Below are positions 1 to 7,887 of a stretch of DNA of 64,000 nt, one piece after another. The stretch spans positions 203,967 to 267,966 of the forward strand of contig JAEWAQ010000012.1 in NCBI GenBank assembly GCA_023391635.1. The letters are read 5' to 3'. The translations under genes and the position numbers were made by a program. Every line of letters starts with the position of its first letter. Position 1 is the first letter of the stretch. The stretch comes from Bacillota bacterium (lineage in GTDB: Bacteria; Bacillota; Bacilli; Paenibacillales; Paenibacillaceae). The notes under the pieces were generated by a model. It was not told the DNA's origin. It ran no database searches and saw only the letters and a list, made by a program, of their open reading frames with translations.

Positions 1-1
1 T

Positions 2-376
2 ATGATCTTCATTATGTACGGATTCATGAAGGGGCTGCCGAGAGAACTGGAGGAAGCTGTCATTATCGATGGCGGCGGACTATGGACAATCTACCGGAAT
101 ATACTGATCCCCCTAAGCCGACCAGTGTTGGCCACAATGGGCATATTGGGTTTTCTATCCACTTGGAACGATCTAATCCTTGCTCTTCTCTTCATTAAGA
201 AATCGGCGATGTGGACCTTATCCCTCGGGCTATTGAATTTCTCGGGCTTTTATACGACCGATTACGTTGGCCTCTGCGCCGCGATCGTTCTCGTGAATAT
301 CCCCACGATCGTAGTCTATATCTTGTTGCAGGAGTATGTTGAGAAGGGGTTAACAGCGGGAGCCGTTAAGGGCTGA
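2..376 (+). CDS. Sugar ABC transporter permease, MalG type (C-terminal part)
   Basis: This is the C-terminal 124 residues of an inner-membrane permease of a CUT1-type carbohydrate ABC transporter; the start lies outside the window. The EAA loop that docks onto the ATPase is visible near the left edge (ELEEAVIIDGGG followed by RNILIPLSRP), followed by hydrophobic segments and the usual family ending EKGLTAGAVKG. The matching binding protein and second permease would be expected upstream. The gene ends about 120 bp before rarD. The substrate cannot be read from this part. Family assignment is secure. Confidence 0.9.
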   Translation: MIFIMYGFMKGLPRELEEAVIIDGGGLWTIYRNILIPLSRPVLATMGILGFLSTWNDLILALLFIKKSAMWTLSLGLLNFSGFYTTDYVGLCAAIVLVNIPTIVVYILLQEYVEKGLTAGAVKG

Positions 377-500
377 CGACAGTTGAACAGAAACATGGCT
401 GCCTGCAGGCCAACAAAAGGACCAATTATTTCCTTTGCTTATGCGTGGATTGAGGCGTATAATCCGTTCAGACATCGGAGCGAGAAGCGGGGAAATGGTC

Positions 501-1379
501 ATGAACAACGGGTTGGTCAACGCTATTATCGCGTATATCATGTGGGGGGTTCTCCCGCTTTATTGGAAGCTGTTTAACGATGTGCCGGCAGGCGAGATTC
601 TGTCGCATCGGGTTGTCTGGTCATTCGTCTTCATGGGTATTCTCGTCGCCCTCCAGCGCCGCTGGGGTGACATGAAGCGGGTTGCGGCTAGCCGTGCGCT
701 CCTGCTGTCGCTCGCCGCCAGTGGACTGCTGATCGCTGCGAATTGGCTCATCTTCATCTGGGCGGTCAACAACGGCCATGTCGTCGAGACAAGTCTCGGC
801 TATTATTTGAACCCGTTGCTGAACGTGCTGCTGGCCGTCGTCTTCCTTCGCGAGAAGCCAAATCGCGGCCAATGGTTTGCGATTGTCATCGCTGGCGCCG
901 CGGTGCTCATCATCACCATCGACTACGGGCGGTTTCCGTGGATCGCGATTTCGCTGGCCGCGTCATTCGCTTTGTACGGCTTAGCGAAGAAGAAGATCGT
1001 GCAAGACGCTTCTATAGGCTTGCTGTCGGAGACGGCAGTCGTCTTGCCTGTCGCGCTCGGCTACTGGATCTACTTAGCCGCAGTGGGAAAGACAACGGCA
1101 TGGACGCTGCCTGCGTCCACGCTTGCCGAACTGCTTCTGTCCGGCGTGGTAACGGCACTGCCCCTGCTCTTCTTTGCGCGGGCGGCCGCCCGGATGGCGT
1201 TGTCCACGCTCGGCTTCGTACAATACATCGGACCGACGATCATGCTGATTCTGAGCATATTCGTGTTCAAGGAATCGGTCTCGCCGGTTCTGCTCATCGG
1301 CTTCGTACTTATCTGGACAGCGATCGTCGTATACGCCGCAGCATCGGTTCGCGGCACGAGACTCGCGAAAGCGAGCTGA
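501..1379 (+). CDS. rarD: RarD, EamA/DMT-family transporter
   Basis: This is a drug/metabolite-transporter superfamily membrane protein of the RarD subfamily, about 292 aa, the usual length for the family, with about ten hydrophobic segments. The N-terminal block (NAIIAYIMWGVLPLYWKL, then EILSHRVVWS) is characteristic of RarD. The substrate of the family is not settled. I prefer the ATG at 501 because the GGGG of the ribosome-binding site at 489-492 is 8 nt upstream; an ATG at 495 in the same frame is too close, and the frame stays open further upstream. A strong terminator follows the stop. The last ~185 bp of the gene, plus the terminator, recur at 24815-25074. Confidence 0.92.
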   Translation: MNNGLVNAIIAYIMWGVLPLYWKLFNDVPAGEILSHRVVWSFVFMGILVALQRRWGDMKRVAASRALLLSLAASGLLIAANWLIFIWAVNNGHVVETSLGYYLNPLLNVLLAVVFLREKPNRGQWFAIVIAGAAVLIITIDYGRFPWIAISLAASFALYGLAKKKIVQDASIGLLSETAVVLPVALGYWIYLAAVGKTTAWTLPASTLAELLLSGVVTALPLLFFARAAARMALSTLGFVQYIGPTIMLILSIFVFKESVSPVLLIGFVLIWTAIVVYAAASVRGTRLAKAS

Positions 1380-1408
1380 CTGCCAAGGGGGTCCGGCACC
1401 GTCATAAA

Positions 1409-1446
1409 GGCCATTTCTGCCCGATGGGGCGGAGATGGCCGTTTTT
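1409..1446 (+). terminator. Rho-independent terminator of rarD
   Basis: A 14-bp stem (GGCCATTTCTGCCC paired with GGGCGGAGATGGCC, using two G-U pairs) with a GATG loop is followed by GTTTTT. It lies between the convergent rarD and map genes. The copy at 25029-25066 keeps the hairpin, with C in place of T at one stem position, so the pairing is preserved there. Confidence 0.9.
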
Positions 1447-1463
1447 CCGTTTGTGGCGTTATA

Positions 1464-2210
1464 TTATTGCGCGGTCAGGATTTGCGGACCTTCGGCCGTG
1501 ATGGCGATCGTATGCTCGTACTGGGCAGCGAGCTTGCGGTCCAGCGTCCGCGCGGTCCAGCCGTCCGGATCGATTGTCATATAGTAGGTGCCTTCGGTGA
1601 TCATTGGCTCGATTGTGAACACCATGCCTTCCTTGATGCGGGGGCCTTTGCCGGGCTTGCCGATATGCACATAGTTCGGCTCCTCGTGCAGGTCCCGGCC
1701 GATGCCATGCGCGAGAAGGTCGCGCACGACGCCGAAGCCGTTCGATTCGGCATGCCGCTGGATCGCGCTCGTCACGTCGCCGAGCCGATTGCCGGGCTGC
1801 GCCTGCGCGATGCCGAGGTCAAGGCATTCCTTCGTGACGCGCATCAGCTTCTCGGCCGTCGGCGAGATCTCCCCGACTGCATAGCTCCAGGCTGAATCAC
1901 CGAGCCAGCCGTCGAGCTCCGCGACCGTGTCGATCGTCACGATATCGCCCTCCTCAAGTGGCTTATCGCTAGGGAAGCCATGCGCGATCACGTCGTTGAC
2001 GGAGGCACAGGTCGCATATCGATAGCCCTTGTAGCCCTTCGTGTAGGGCTTGGCGCCGTGCTTCAGGATAATGTCCTCGAAGATGCGCTCAATCTCGTTC
2101 GTCGTGATGCCCGGTTTGATAAGCGGGGCGATCTTGCGATGGCATTCGGCCACCACTTGGCATGCCTTGCGGATGGCCTCGATTTCATGCTTGCTTTTTA
2201 AGATGACCAT
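1464..2210 (-). CDS. map: Type I methionine aminopeptidase
   Basis: This cytoplasmic metalloprotease removes the initiator methionine from nascent proteins. The protein is 248 aa, typical for type I MetAP. Metal-ligand and active-site blocks of the family are visible: the YATCASVNDVIAHGFP region, IVTIDTVAELDGWLGDSAW (aspartate ligands), LAHGIGRDLHEEP (His ligand) and MVFTIEPM (Glu ligand). The longer open frame upstream is antisense to or overlaps the TetR gene; MVILKSKHEIEAI at 2210 is the natural start. It lies 7 bp after the TetR stop, so the two genes are probably co-transcribed. As it sits with a regulator and not beside ribosomal-protein genes, it may be an additional paralogue. Confidence 0.93.
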   Translation of the reverse strand: MVILKSKHEIEAIRKACQVVAECHRKIAPLIKPGITTNEIERIFEDIILKHGAKPYTKGYKGYRYATCASVNDVIAHGFPSDKPLEEGDIVTIDTVAELDGWLGDSAWSYAVGEISPTAEKLMRVTKECLDLGIAQAQPGNRLGDVTSAIQRHAESNGFGVVRDLLAHGIGRDLHEEPNYVHIGKPGKGPRIKEGMVFTIEPMITEGTYYMTIDPDGWTARTLDRKLAAQYEHTIAITAEGPQILTAQ

Positions 2211-2217
2211 GTTCGTA

Positions 2218-2802
2218 TCAGGACTCCTTCGTAATAGCTTGCAGCGCGAGCTTGGCGATCCGATCGACGTCCAGCTCGGATGTGCCCGCATAGTAGCGCA
2301 ACCCGCAGCAGCCGACCAGTACGGCAAGCATATGGTCGACGCTGTCGTCTTCGCGTTGGACGATCGATTGGATCGGAACGTACAGCCGTTCCATGAATCG
2401 TCTCTTGGCAGGGTGCCGATCCTTCTCTGGCAAGCCTGCATAATGTTCCGCCGCCATTTTATAGACGAGATAGGCGCGGGCGTCCGACTGCCACAGCCGG
2501 AGCAGCGACTTGCAATACGTCAACAGCTGACTGTCATTCGGGTTTCCGCCTCTGATATTCGCCCATTCTGCCAGGGCTTGCTCGCATCGCTCGAAGCCGC
2601 TGTCCAGCACATCTTCTATTAATAAATGCCGGTTGGGGTAATAATGGTATACCGTGCCATAACCGAGCTCGGCCTCGCGGGCGACGTCGCGAATATCAAA
2701 GCTGCCGCCCGTGCGGAAGTAAGCGCGCGCGGCGGCGTCCAGGATCTGTTCTCTGCGCTGCAAGCGGATGAGCTCATTTTGTTCTTTGGTACGGGGGCAC
2801 AT
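2218..2802 (-). CDS. TetR/AcrR family transcriptional regulator
   Basis: This is a one-component repressor-type protein of 194 aa. The N-terminal helix-turn-helix is clear (RREQILDAAARAYFRTGG, then IRDVAREAELGYGTVYHYYPNRHLLIEDVL), followed by an all-helical ligand-binding part. The ATG at 2802 is preceded by a perfect AAGGAGG at 2814-2820; the longer open frame to 2931 has no support. The gene is followed after 7 bp by map, an unusual pairing. The ligand and targets are unknown. Confidence 0.9.
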   Translation of the reverse strand: MCPRTKEQNELIRLQRREQILDAAARAYFRTGGSFDIRDVAREAELGYGTVYHYYPNRHLLIEDVLDSGFERCEQALAEWANIRGGNPNDSQLLTYCKSLLRLWQSDARAYLVYKMAAEHYAGLPEKDRHPAKRRFMERLYVPIQSIVQREDDSVDHMLAVLVGCCGLRYYAGTSELDVDRIAKLALQAITKES

Positions 2803-2961
2803 GTTCGTATGAACCTCCTTGTATAGACCTGCAAATTTGTCGATGAAAATATAATAACGCAAGGAGTCAGGGAAATGCAACCTGATGGACAGCGTGTTAG
2901 GGTACGAATCGCATCGATCGGATCGCGGCATTGTACGATGATCGTTGGACCTTTCTGCTCA

Positions 2962-2996
2962 TGAACTTCTGCATGGTTGAATACGATTAAACGATG
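2962..2996. repeat. 35-bp direct repeat, left copy
   Basis: This 35-bp stretch recurs at 11743-11777 with 4 mismatches; the last 22 bp are identical, including the core GAATACGATTAAACGATG. The pair brackets the beta-propeller and CgeD remnants together with the whole transporter/two-component cluster (about 8.8 kb). No recombinase gene is adjacent. Confidence 0.75.
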
Positions 2997-3037
2997 ACAG
3001 AGGATCCGACCCCATAGGAGAGGAGGAGAGCCGAATC

Positions 3038-3270
3038 ATGCCGGGGATGGTTTACATGATGACCAATAGGGAAGTGACCGAGCAATTCGCTTACGTTTCC
3101 AATACGTTAAGCGGAACTATTGCCGTTTACCATATAGACCGCAACGGAACGCTGAGTCATTTGCAGAATGTTGCCAGCATGCCTATAGATGCCTCAACAG
3201 GTTTCCAATAGATATTGGAATCAGTAGAGATGGACGTTACATGTACGTCCTTATTGGCAATCAGGGCACG
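3038..3270 (+). pseudogene. Remnant of a beta-propeller (lactonase/YncE-like) gene
   Basis: A short frame beginning at ATG 3038, after GGAGAGGAGGAGAG, reads YVSNTLSGTIAVYHIDRNG, typical of beta-propeller blades in 6-phosphogluconolactonase/YncE-like proteins. It stops at 3211. A one-base shift near 3200 restores a continuation reading FPIDIGISRDGRYMYVLIGN, another blade. Similarity ends around 3270, where an antisense fragment of another gene begins. Only about 75 residues of an expected ~350 remain. Family assignment is by pattern only. Confidence 0.6.
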
Positions 3271-3417
3271 CTCTGGCACTTGATAGACGGTGACGTTCGG
3301 ATATGCGGCCGCCTTATTCCGCCATTCCTTCAGATCGAGACTATCCTTGTTCAAGATGTTGCGGATAAAGCCGGGTTGGTTCGTGCACGTGACGATGGAC
3401 ACTCCGGGTTGGTTCAA
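3271..3417 (-). pseudogene. Remnant of a CgeD-like family 2 glycosyltransferase
   Basis: On the minus strand, a TTG at 3417 behind GGGGGGAGGAAG starts a frame reading NQPGVSIVTCTNQPGFIRNI, then NKDSLDLKEWRNKAAAYPNV and VYQVPE. This matches the N-terminal pattern of spore-maturation/CgeD-type glycosyltransferases, but the stretch expected between the two parts is missing. After VPE the frame runs into the antisense of the neighbouring beta-propeller remnant. About 49 residues are left, so the gene is a deletion remnant. Assignment is by recall of the family pattern. Confidence 0.55.
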
Positions 3418-3548
3418 CGGCTTCCTCCCCCCTTGTTCCTTCCTTTCCTACTATGAAATGCAGAATGGCGGAAATCTTCTTGGGTATCAAGTCGAAAGCA
3501 ATATTGATATTGAAGGATATTACGAACCATTTCTAGATTGTACGTGGT

Positions 3549-3576
3549 TTTGACGGATGAGCGGCTTCGGTATACT
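3549..3576 (+). promoter_or_regulatory. Candidate sigma-A promoter for the binding-protein operon
   Basis: TTTGAC at 3549-3554 and TATACT at 3571-3576 are separated by 16 bp and lie about 45 bp before the start of the first binding-protein gene. This is a good match to a vegetative promoter. It would serve the operon starting at 3622. Confidence 0.5.
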
Positions 3577-3621
3577 CCTTTTATGGAAGGGCTTACATGA
3601 CTTCCGAGAAGGGAGAGGGAC

Positions 3622-4986
3622 ATGACAGGGAAAGTGAAAAAGTGGTTGAGCATCGCAATGGCAACGATGCTAATGGGAGGTTTATTGGCCGCTTGCGGAG
3701 GCAATGCCTCGAACGAAGCTTCCGGGGGGAAGGCTTCGCCGTCGGCGCCCGCCGCCGCGTCGAGCCCATCAACGGCACCGAGCCCATCGGCGGCTCCAGA
3801 GGAGAAGAAGCCGGTCAAGCTGACGATGACGGTCTGGAGCGAACCGCGCATCGCCACGTATCAAGAACTGGCCGAGCAGTACAAGCTTCAAAATCCTCAC
3901 GTGAGCGTCGAGGTGATCTCCATCCCGTTTGCCGACTACCAGCAGAAGCTGTCGGTCATGGTCGCGTCGGGAACGGCGCCGGACATCGCTTGGCTGGCTG
4001 AGCGCATGGTTCCGCAGTTTTTGCAGAATGACCAACTGGCGGACATTTCCGAAGCCTTGAAGAACGATGCGGATTATGACTTCGTGGATTTCATCCCGAG
4101 TACCCTTAACATTTTCCAATCGGGCAACGGCTTGTACGGCATTCCGTTCTCGACGCCTCCGCAAGTCATTTTCTACAATAAGACGCTGTTCGCCGCCAAA
4201 GGCCAGAAGACGCCGATGGAGTGGTTTAAGGAAGGCAAATGGACGTATGATCAATTCCAGCAAACGGCGGCGGCGCTGTCCGACCCGGCGAACGGAGTGT
4301 TCGGGTCGACCTTTGGCGTCAATACGAAGCTGTGGAGCGACTACTTGTTCGGGCTCGTATGGGGCATGGGCGGGGAAGTGTTCGACGATAAGCTGACGAC
4401 GTTCTTGATGAACTCCCCGGCCGGCGTCAAGGCGCTCCAATATTACAAGAACTTGCTCGACACCAAATCGCATCCGAGCATCGGCGCGCAAATCTCGTTC
4501 GACGGCGGCAAGCTCGGCATGTCCCTGGAGAACGTAACGAATACGACCAAATACCGCGACAAAGTCGAATTTGAATGGGACATCGCGCCAATGCCGTCGG
4601 GCGATGGCGGTCTGGTAGTGCCGCTCGGCTTCGCCGGTTACTCCGTGTTCAAGTCCGATAAGCAGATGGAAGCGGCGGACTTCCTGAAATTCCTAACGAA
4701 CAAAGAGAACGCGATGAAAATCGCCAACTTCTTCGTGCCGCAGCGCAAATCGATTCTGTACTCGAACGAGTATCTGACCAAGTTCGCCCATCCGTCGCAG
4801 GAGACGTTAAAGATTTCTGCCTACGATCAGATGAGCAATGGCCGCATTCGTCCGGGCCATGTGAACTGGGTGCAGATCGACGAGCAGATTGCCTTGAATT
4901 TCGAGGCGTTCCTGACCGGAGTGATCAGCGCGGAGGATGCGCTTAGCAAGATGGAGAAGGCGGTTAATCCGCTCTTGAAACAGTAA
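3622..4986 (+). CDS. Extracellular sugar-binding lipoprotein (CUT1, family 1)
   Basis: This 454-aa solute-binding protein of a carbohydrate ABC importer has an N-terminal lipoprotein signal (a Lys-rich start, a hydrophobic core and the lipobox LLAAC). An Ala/Ser/Pro-rich linker (about residues 30-65) tethers the binding domain to the membrane. The mature part shows family 1 signatures such as SVEVISIPFADYQQKL, GTAPDIAWLAE and YGIPFSTPPQVIFYNKTLF. GGGAGAGGG precedes the ATG. It heads the operon with two permeases; the ATPase is not encoded here and is presumably shared (MsmX type). A close paralogue lies at 10422-11726. The substrate is unknown. Confidence 0.93.
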   Translation: MTGKVKKWLSIAMATMLMGGLLAACGGNASNEASGGKASPSAPAAASSPSTAPSPSAAPEEKKPVKLTMTVWSEPRIATYQELAEQYKLQNPHVSVEVISIPFADYQQKLSVMVASGTAPDIAWLAERMVPQFLQNDQLADISEALKNDADYDFVDFIPSTLNIFQSGNGLYGIPFSTPPQVIFYNKTLFAAKGQKTPMEWFKEGKWTYDQFQQTAAALSDPANGVFGSTFGVNTKLWSDYLFGLVWGMGGEVFDDKLTTFLMNSPAGVKALQYYKNLLDTKSHPSIGAQISFDGGKLGMSLENVTNTTKYRDKVEFEWDIAPMPSGDGGLVVPLGFAGYSVFKSDKQMEAADFLKFLTNKENAMKIANFFVPQRKSILYSNEYLTKFAHPSQETLKISAYDQMSNGRIRPGHVNWVQIDEQIALNFEAFLTGVISAEDALSKMEKAVNPLLKQ

Positions 4987-5085
4987 TCGCAGACGTCTAC
5001 AGACCTGTCCGCGTCTGCATGGCAGCAGCCGGGCTGCAGACGCGGACAAGCCGGCGCTTATGCTTTATCGTACAGGGAGGAAGCC

Positions 5086-5976
5086 ATGCGGATTTCACGT
5101 TTGAGAAAGACGGAGATGTGGCACGGATACCTGCTCATCCTGCCGATCGTCGTCGGTTATGCCTTGTTTCTGATCGGACCGGTGCTATACGCGTTCGCGA
5201 TGAGCTTCACGAACTGGTCACTCGTTCAGAAATTGAAATTTACCGGGTTAGATAACTATTCGCGCGCAATGTCAACGGACCCAGTCTTCTGGACTTCGTT
5301 CAAAAACACGGTCGTGTTCTCGGCCGGCATGGTGCCGATCAATATTGTTTTGGCGCTGCTGCTCGCTTTGCTGCTGAGGCGCAAGCTGCCGTTCATCGGG
5401 TTGTTTCGCACGGCCATCTTCTCGCCGGTCATCGTCTCGCTCGTGGTTTGGGCGATTGTGTGGAAGTTCATATTCGCGACGGACGGCGGATTGGTGAACC
5501 TGATCGTGCGTCAATTCGGCGGCCAAGATATCCCGTGGCTATTCTCGATGACATGGACGATGCCGGTCGTCATTCTGGTCAGCGCGCTGAAGAACGTCGG
5601 GATGAACATGATCATTTTCCTCGGAGCGCTCAGCACGGTGCCGAAGGATTACTATGAAGCGGCCCGCATCGACGGCGCATCCGCCTGGGATGGCTTCCGC
5701 TCCATCACGCTGCCGCTCATTACGCCTGCCGTCTTCATGACGACGATCATCACGATCATTGGCTCTCTGAAGGTATTCAGCCAAGTGTACGTACTGTCCC
5801 AAGGAGGACCTGGAACGAGCACCTATGTCATGGTGTACTACATTTACCGCTTGGCGTTCCGGTCCTATGAATTCGGCTATGCTTCGACGGTTGCCTTTAT
5901 CCTGTTCTTCCTCATCCTGTCGCTGACGATCGTGCAATGGGGCTTGCGGCGGAAGTGGGTGCATTATGAACAGTAA
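5086..5976 (+). CDS. Sugar ABC transporter permease, MalF type
   Basis: This 296-aa inner-membrane permease has about six transmembrane segments. The EAA motif is visible as KDYYEAARIDGASAWDGFRSITLPLITP. GGGAGGAAG lies just upstream of the ATG. The stop overlaps the start of the next permease by 11 bp, so the two are translationally coupled and form the channel heterodimer fed by the upstream lipoprotein. The specificity is not readable from sequence. Confidence 0.93.
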   Translation: MRISRLRKTEMWHGYLLILPIVVGYALFLIGPVLYAFAMSFTNWSLVQKLKFTGLDNYSRAMSTDPVFWTSFKNTVVFSAGMVPINIVLALLLALLLRRKLPFIGLFRTAIFSPVIVSLVVWAIVWKFIFATDGGLVNLIVRQFGGQDIPWLFSMTWTMPVVILVSALKNVGMNMIIFLGALSTVPKDYYEAARIDGASAWDGFRSITLPLITPAVFMTTIITIIGSLKVFSQVYVLSQGGPGTSTYVMVYYIYRLAFRSYEFGYASTVAFILFFLILSLTIVQWGLRRKWVHYEQ

Positions 5977-6799
5977 CCGCGGATTCGCTTCGTTCATGAC
6001 TTATGCGTCGCTTATCCTGGTCAGTCTTCTCATGCTGTTCCCGTTCTTCTGGATGGCGACGACGTCGCTGAAGCCGGAATCGGCCGTCTTCCAGTTTCCG
6101 CCGCAATGGCTGCCTCACCCGATAGCTTGGGGGAATTACGCTGGCATTTTCACAAAGATGCCTTTCGGCACGTACATGTTCAACAGCGGCTATATCGCGG
6201 TTGCGGTGACGGCGGGCACCTGTCTCGTCGCCGCCATGGCGGGATACAGCTTCGCGAAGCTGCATTTTCCGCTGCGCAACGCGATCTTCCTGTTCCTGCT
6301 CGCCGGCATGATGATTCCGACGGAGGTGACGGCGATTCCTCTGTTCACCTGGATGTCGAAGCTTCATCTCATCGATACGCATTTCCCGCTCATCTTCCCG
6401 TCGATGCTGGGGACAGGCGCGATCTTTGGCGCGTTTGTCGTTCGCCAGTTTTTCATTACCGTTCCGGTAGAACTCGATGAGGCGGCCAAGCTGGATGGCT
6501 GCTCGCCGCTGCAGACGTTCCGCCTGATCATGCTGCCGCTCGCCGGTCCGGCGCTCGCCACTGTCAGTATCTTCACGTTTCTGGAACGATGGAATGAATT
6601 TTTTGAACCGCTCATTTATTTGAACTCACGCGACTTGTTCACCTTGCCGGTCGGACTTGCACTGCTGACCACCGAAGTGGGCGTCGATTGGCCGTTGCTG
6701 CTTGCCGCTTCGACGTTAGCCACGATCCCGTTATTGATCGTGTTTTATATGGCGCAGAACAAGTTCGTGGAAGGGATAGCGAATACCGGCTTGAAATAA
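5966..6799 (+). CDS. Sugar ABC transporter permease, MalG type
   Basis: This is the second half of the permease pair, 277 aa, with an N-terminal transmembrane segment followed by the periplasm-facing loop and five further hydrophobic stretches. The EAA loop reads VELDEAAKLDGCSPLQTFRL followed by MLPLAGPALA. It starts inside the end of the previous gene (ATG at 5966). A GC-rich hairpin overlaps its stop, before the M14 gene. Family assignment is firm; the substrate is unknown. Confidence 0.93.
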   Translation: MNSNRGFASFMTYASLILVSLLMLFPFFWMATTSLKPESAVFQFPPQWLPHPIAWGNYAGIFTKMPFGTYMFNSGYIAVAVTAGTCLVAAMAGYSFAKLHFPLRNAIFLFLLAGMMIPTEVTAIPLFTWMSKLHLIDTHFPLIFPSMLGTGAIFGAFVVRQFFITVPVELDEAAKLDGCSPLQTFRLIMLPLAGPALATVSIFTFLERWNEFFEPLIYLNSRDLFTLPVGLALLTTEVGVDWPLLLAASTLATIPLLIVFYMAQNKFVEGIANTGLK

Positions 6800-6824
6800 A
6801 GGGCACGGGGAATCGGAGCCCTTT
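6798..6824 (+). other. Intercistronic hairpin after the permease pair
   Basis: AAAGGGC and GCCCTTT form a 7-bp stem around a 13-nt loop directly after the permease stop. No T-tract follows, and the next gene's GGAGG site begins within a few bases. It is more likely a processing or attenuation hairpin than a full terminator. Confidence 0.45.
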
Positions 6825-6840
6825 CCCTGGAGGTAAACAC

Positions 6841-7881
6841 ATGGAACCATTCACCATTCCGGATTGGTGGCAAACCCGGTTGGAGCATATCGCGGCGGCA
6901 GCAGCGGGAGCCGCGGCGGGATCCGGGCGCGTGTTGGGCCAATCCGCCGGCAAGCGCGACATCTTCCTGTTCGAATACGGCGAGAAGCAAGCGCTGGGGC
7001 GCAAAGCCAACTACAGCTCCGCGAGCGGAGCGGGAGATCCGTCGCTGTACGCCGACAAGCGCGGCGCCCGGCCCGTCGTGCTGATGGCCGGAGCGACGCA
7101 CGGCGGCGAGATGGATGCGATCGCCGCGCTGCTCCAGCTGATCCAGGTGCTCGAAACCGGCGAGGACGGGAGAGGAAGGCGCTACCCGTATATATCGAAG
7201 CATGCATCCCGCGTCAGGCTGCTGCTTATTCCGTGCATGAATCCGGACGGCCGGGCGCGCGTGCCATTCGACAGTTTCTATGGCAAGACGTTCGAAACCA
7301 TGCGATACTATATGCAAGGAACGTGGACGGACGGAAGCCTGTGCGACTATCCCGGCTGCAAGTCCGTGCACCCGATCGCCGGGCATGTCGACTATCTCGG
7401 CGCATATTTCAACGATGACGGGATCAACCTGATGCACGACAACTTCTTCCAGCCATGGGCGACCGAGACGAAACAGCTCGTGGCGCTGGTCGACGAGGAA
7501 GCGCCGGACATCGCCGCACTGCTCCATTCCGGGGGCAACGGCGCCAATTGCCTATTGCCGACCCATTACGTGCCCGTATATGAGAAGGAGAAGCTGCACC
7601 GTCTCGATTGCGCGCTCGACCGGTGCTCACGTGAGCGCGGGCTTCCGTATATCGTGCGCACCGCTCCCGCGGAAGACGGCGCCGCGTATCCGCCTCCTTC
7701 GTTCAACCTGGCATCCGCCCTGCATCATGTGTGCGGCGGCACCAGCTTCGTATACGAGACCAGCATGGGGCTAAATGCCGGCGGCGTCGTACTCGATCCG
7801 GATCGAATCGTAGATGCCCATTTCCTGTTGTTCGAACAGTTGATCCGCCATGCGCTCGGGGATGACGAAGCCAAAGGATGA
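6841..7881 (+). CDS. M14-family zinc carboxypeptidase-like protein
   Basis: This 346-aa enzyme resembles the M14 zinc carboxypeptidase/deacylase superfamily. The zinc motif HxxE is present at H87-G-G-E90 (GATHGGEMDA), the substrate-binding block reads LLIPCMNPDGR, a third zinc-ligand candidate is H229 in ALLHSGGNG, and a candidate catalytic Glu is E306 in YETSMG. No signal peptide or membrane segment is visible, so it probably acts in the cytoplasm on something the adjacent transporter imports. The ATG at 6841 follows CTGGAGG. It stops 6 bp before the kinase gene. Possible substrates are peptide or amide conjugates such as glycopeptides; this is inference from context. Confidence 0.75.
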   Translation: MEPFTIPDWWQTRLEHIAAAAAGAAAGSGRVLGQSAGKRDIFLFEYGEKQALGRKANYSSASGAGDPSLYADKRGARPVVLMAGATHGGEMDAIAALLQLIQVLETGEDGRGRRYPYISKHASRVRLLLIPCMNPDGRARVPFDSFYGKTFETMRYYMQGTWTDGSLCDYPGCKSVHPIAGHVDYLGAYFNDDGINLMHDNFFQPWATETKQLVALVDEEAPDIAALLHSGGNGANCLLPTHYVPVYEKEKLHRLDCALDRCSRERGLPYIVRTAPAEDGAAYPPPSFNLASALHHVCGGTSFVYETSMGLNAGGVVLDPDRIVDAHFLLFEQLIRHALGDDEAKG

Positions 7882-7887
7882 ACGCGC

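Noticed and set aside
743..1501. A 252-codon plus-strand frame overlapping rarD
   Set aside because: It is an out-of-frame shadow of rarD, rich in Arg and His with no recognisable domain.
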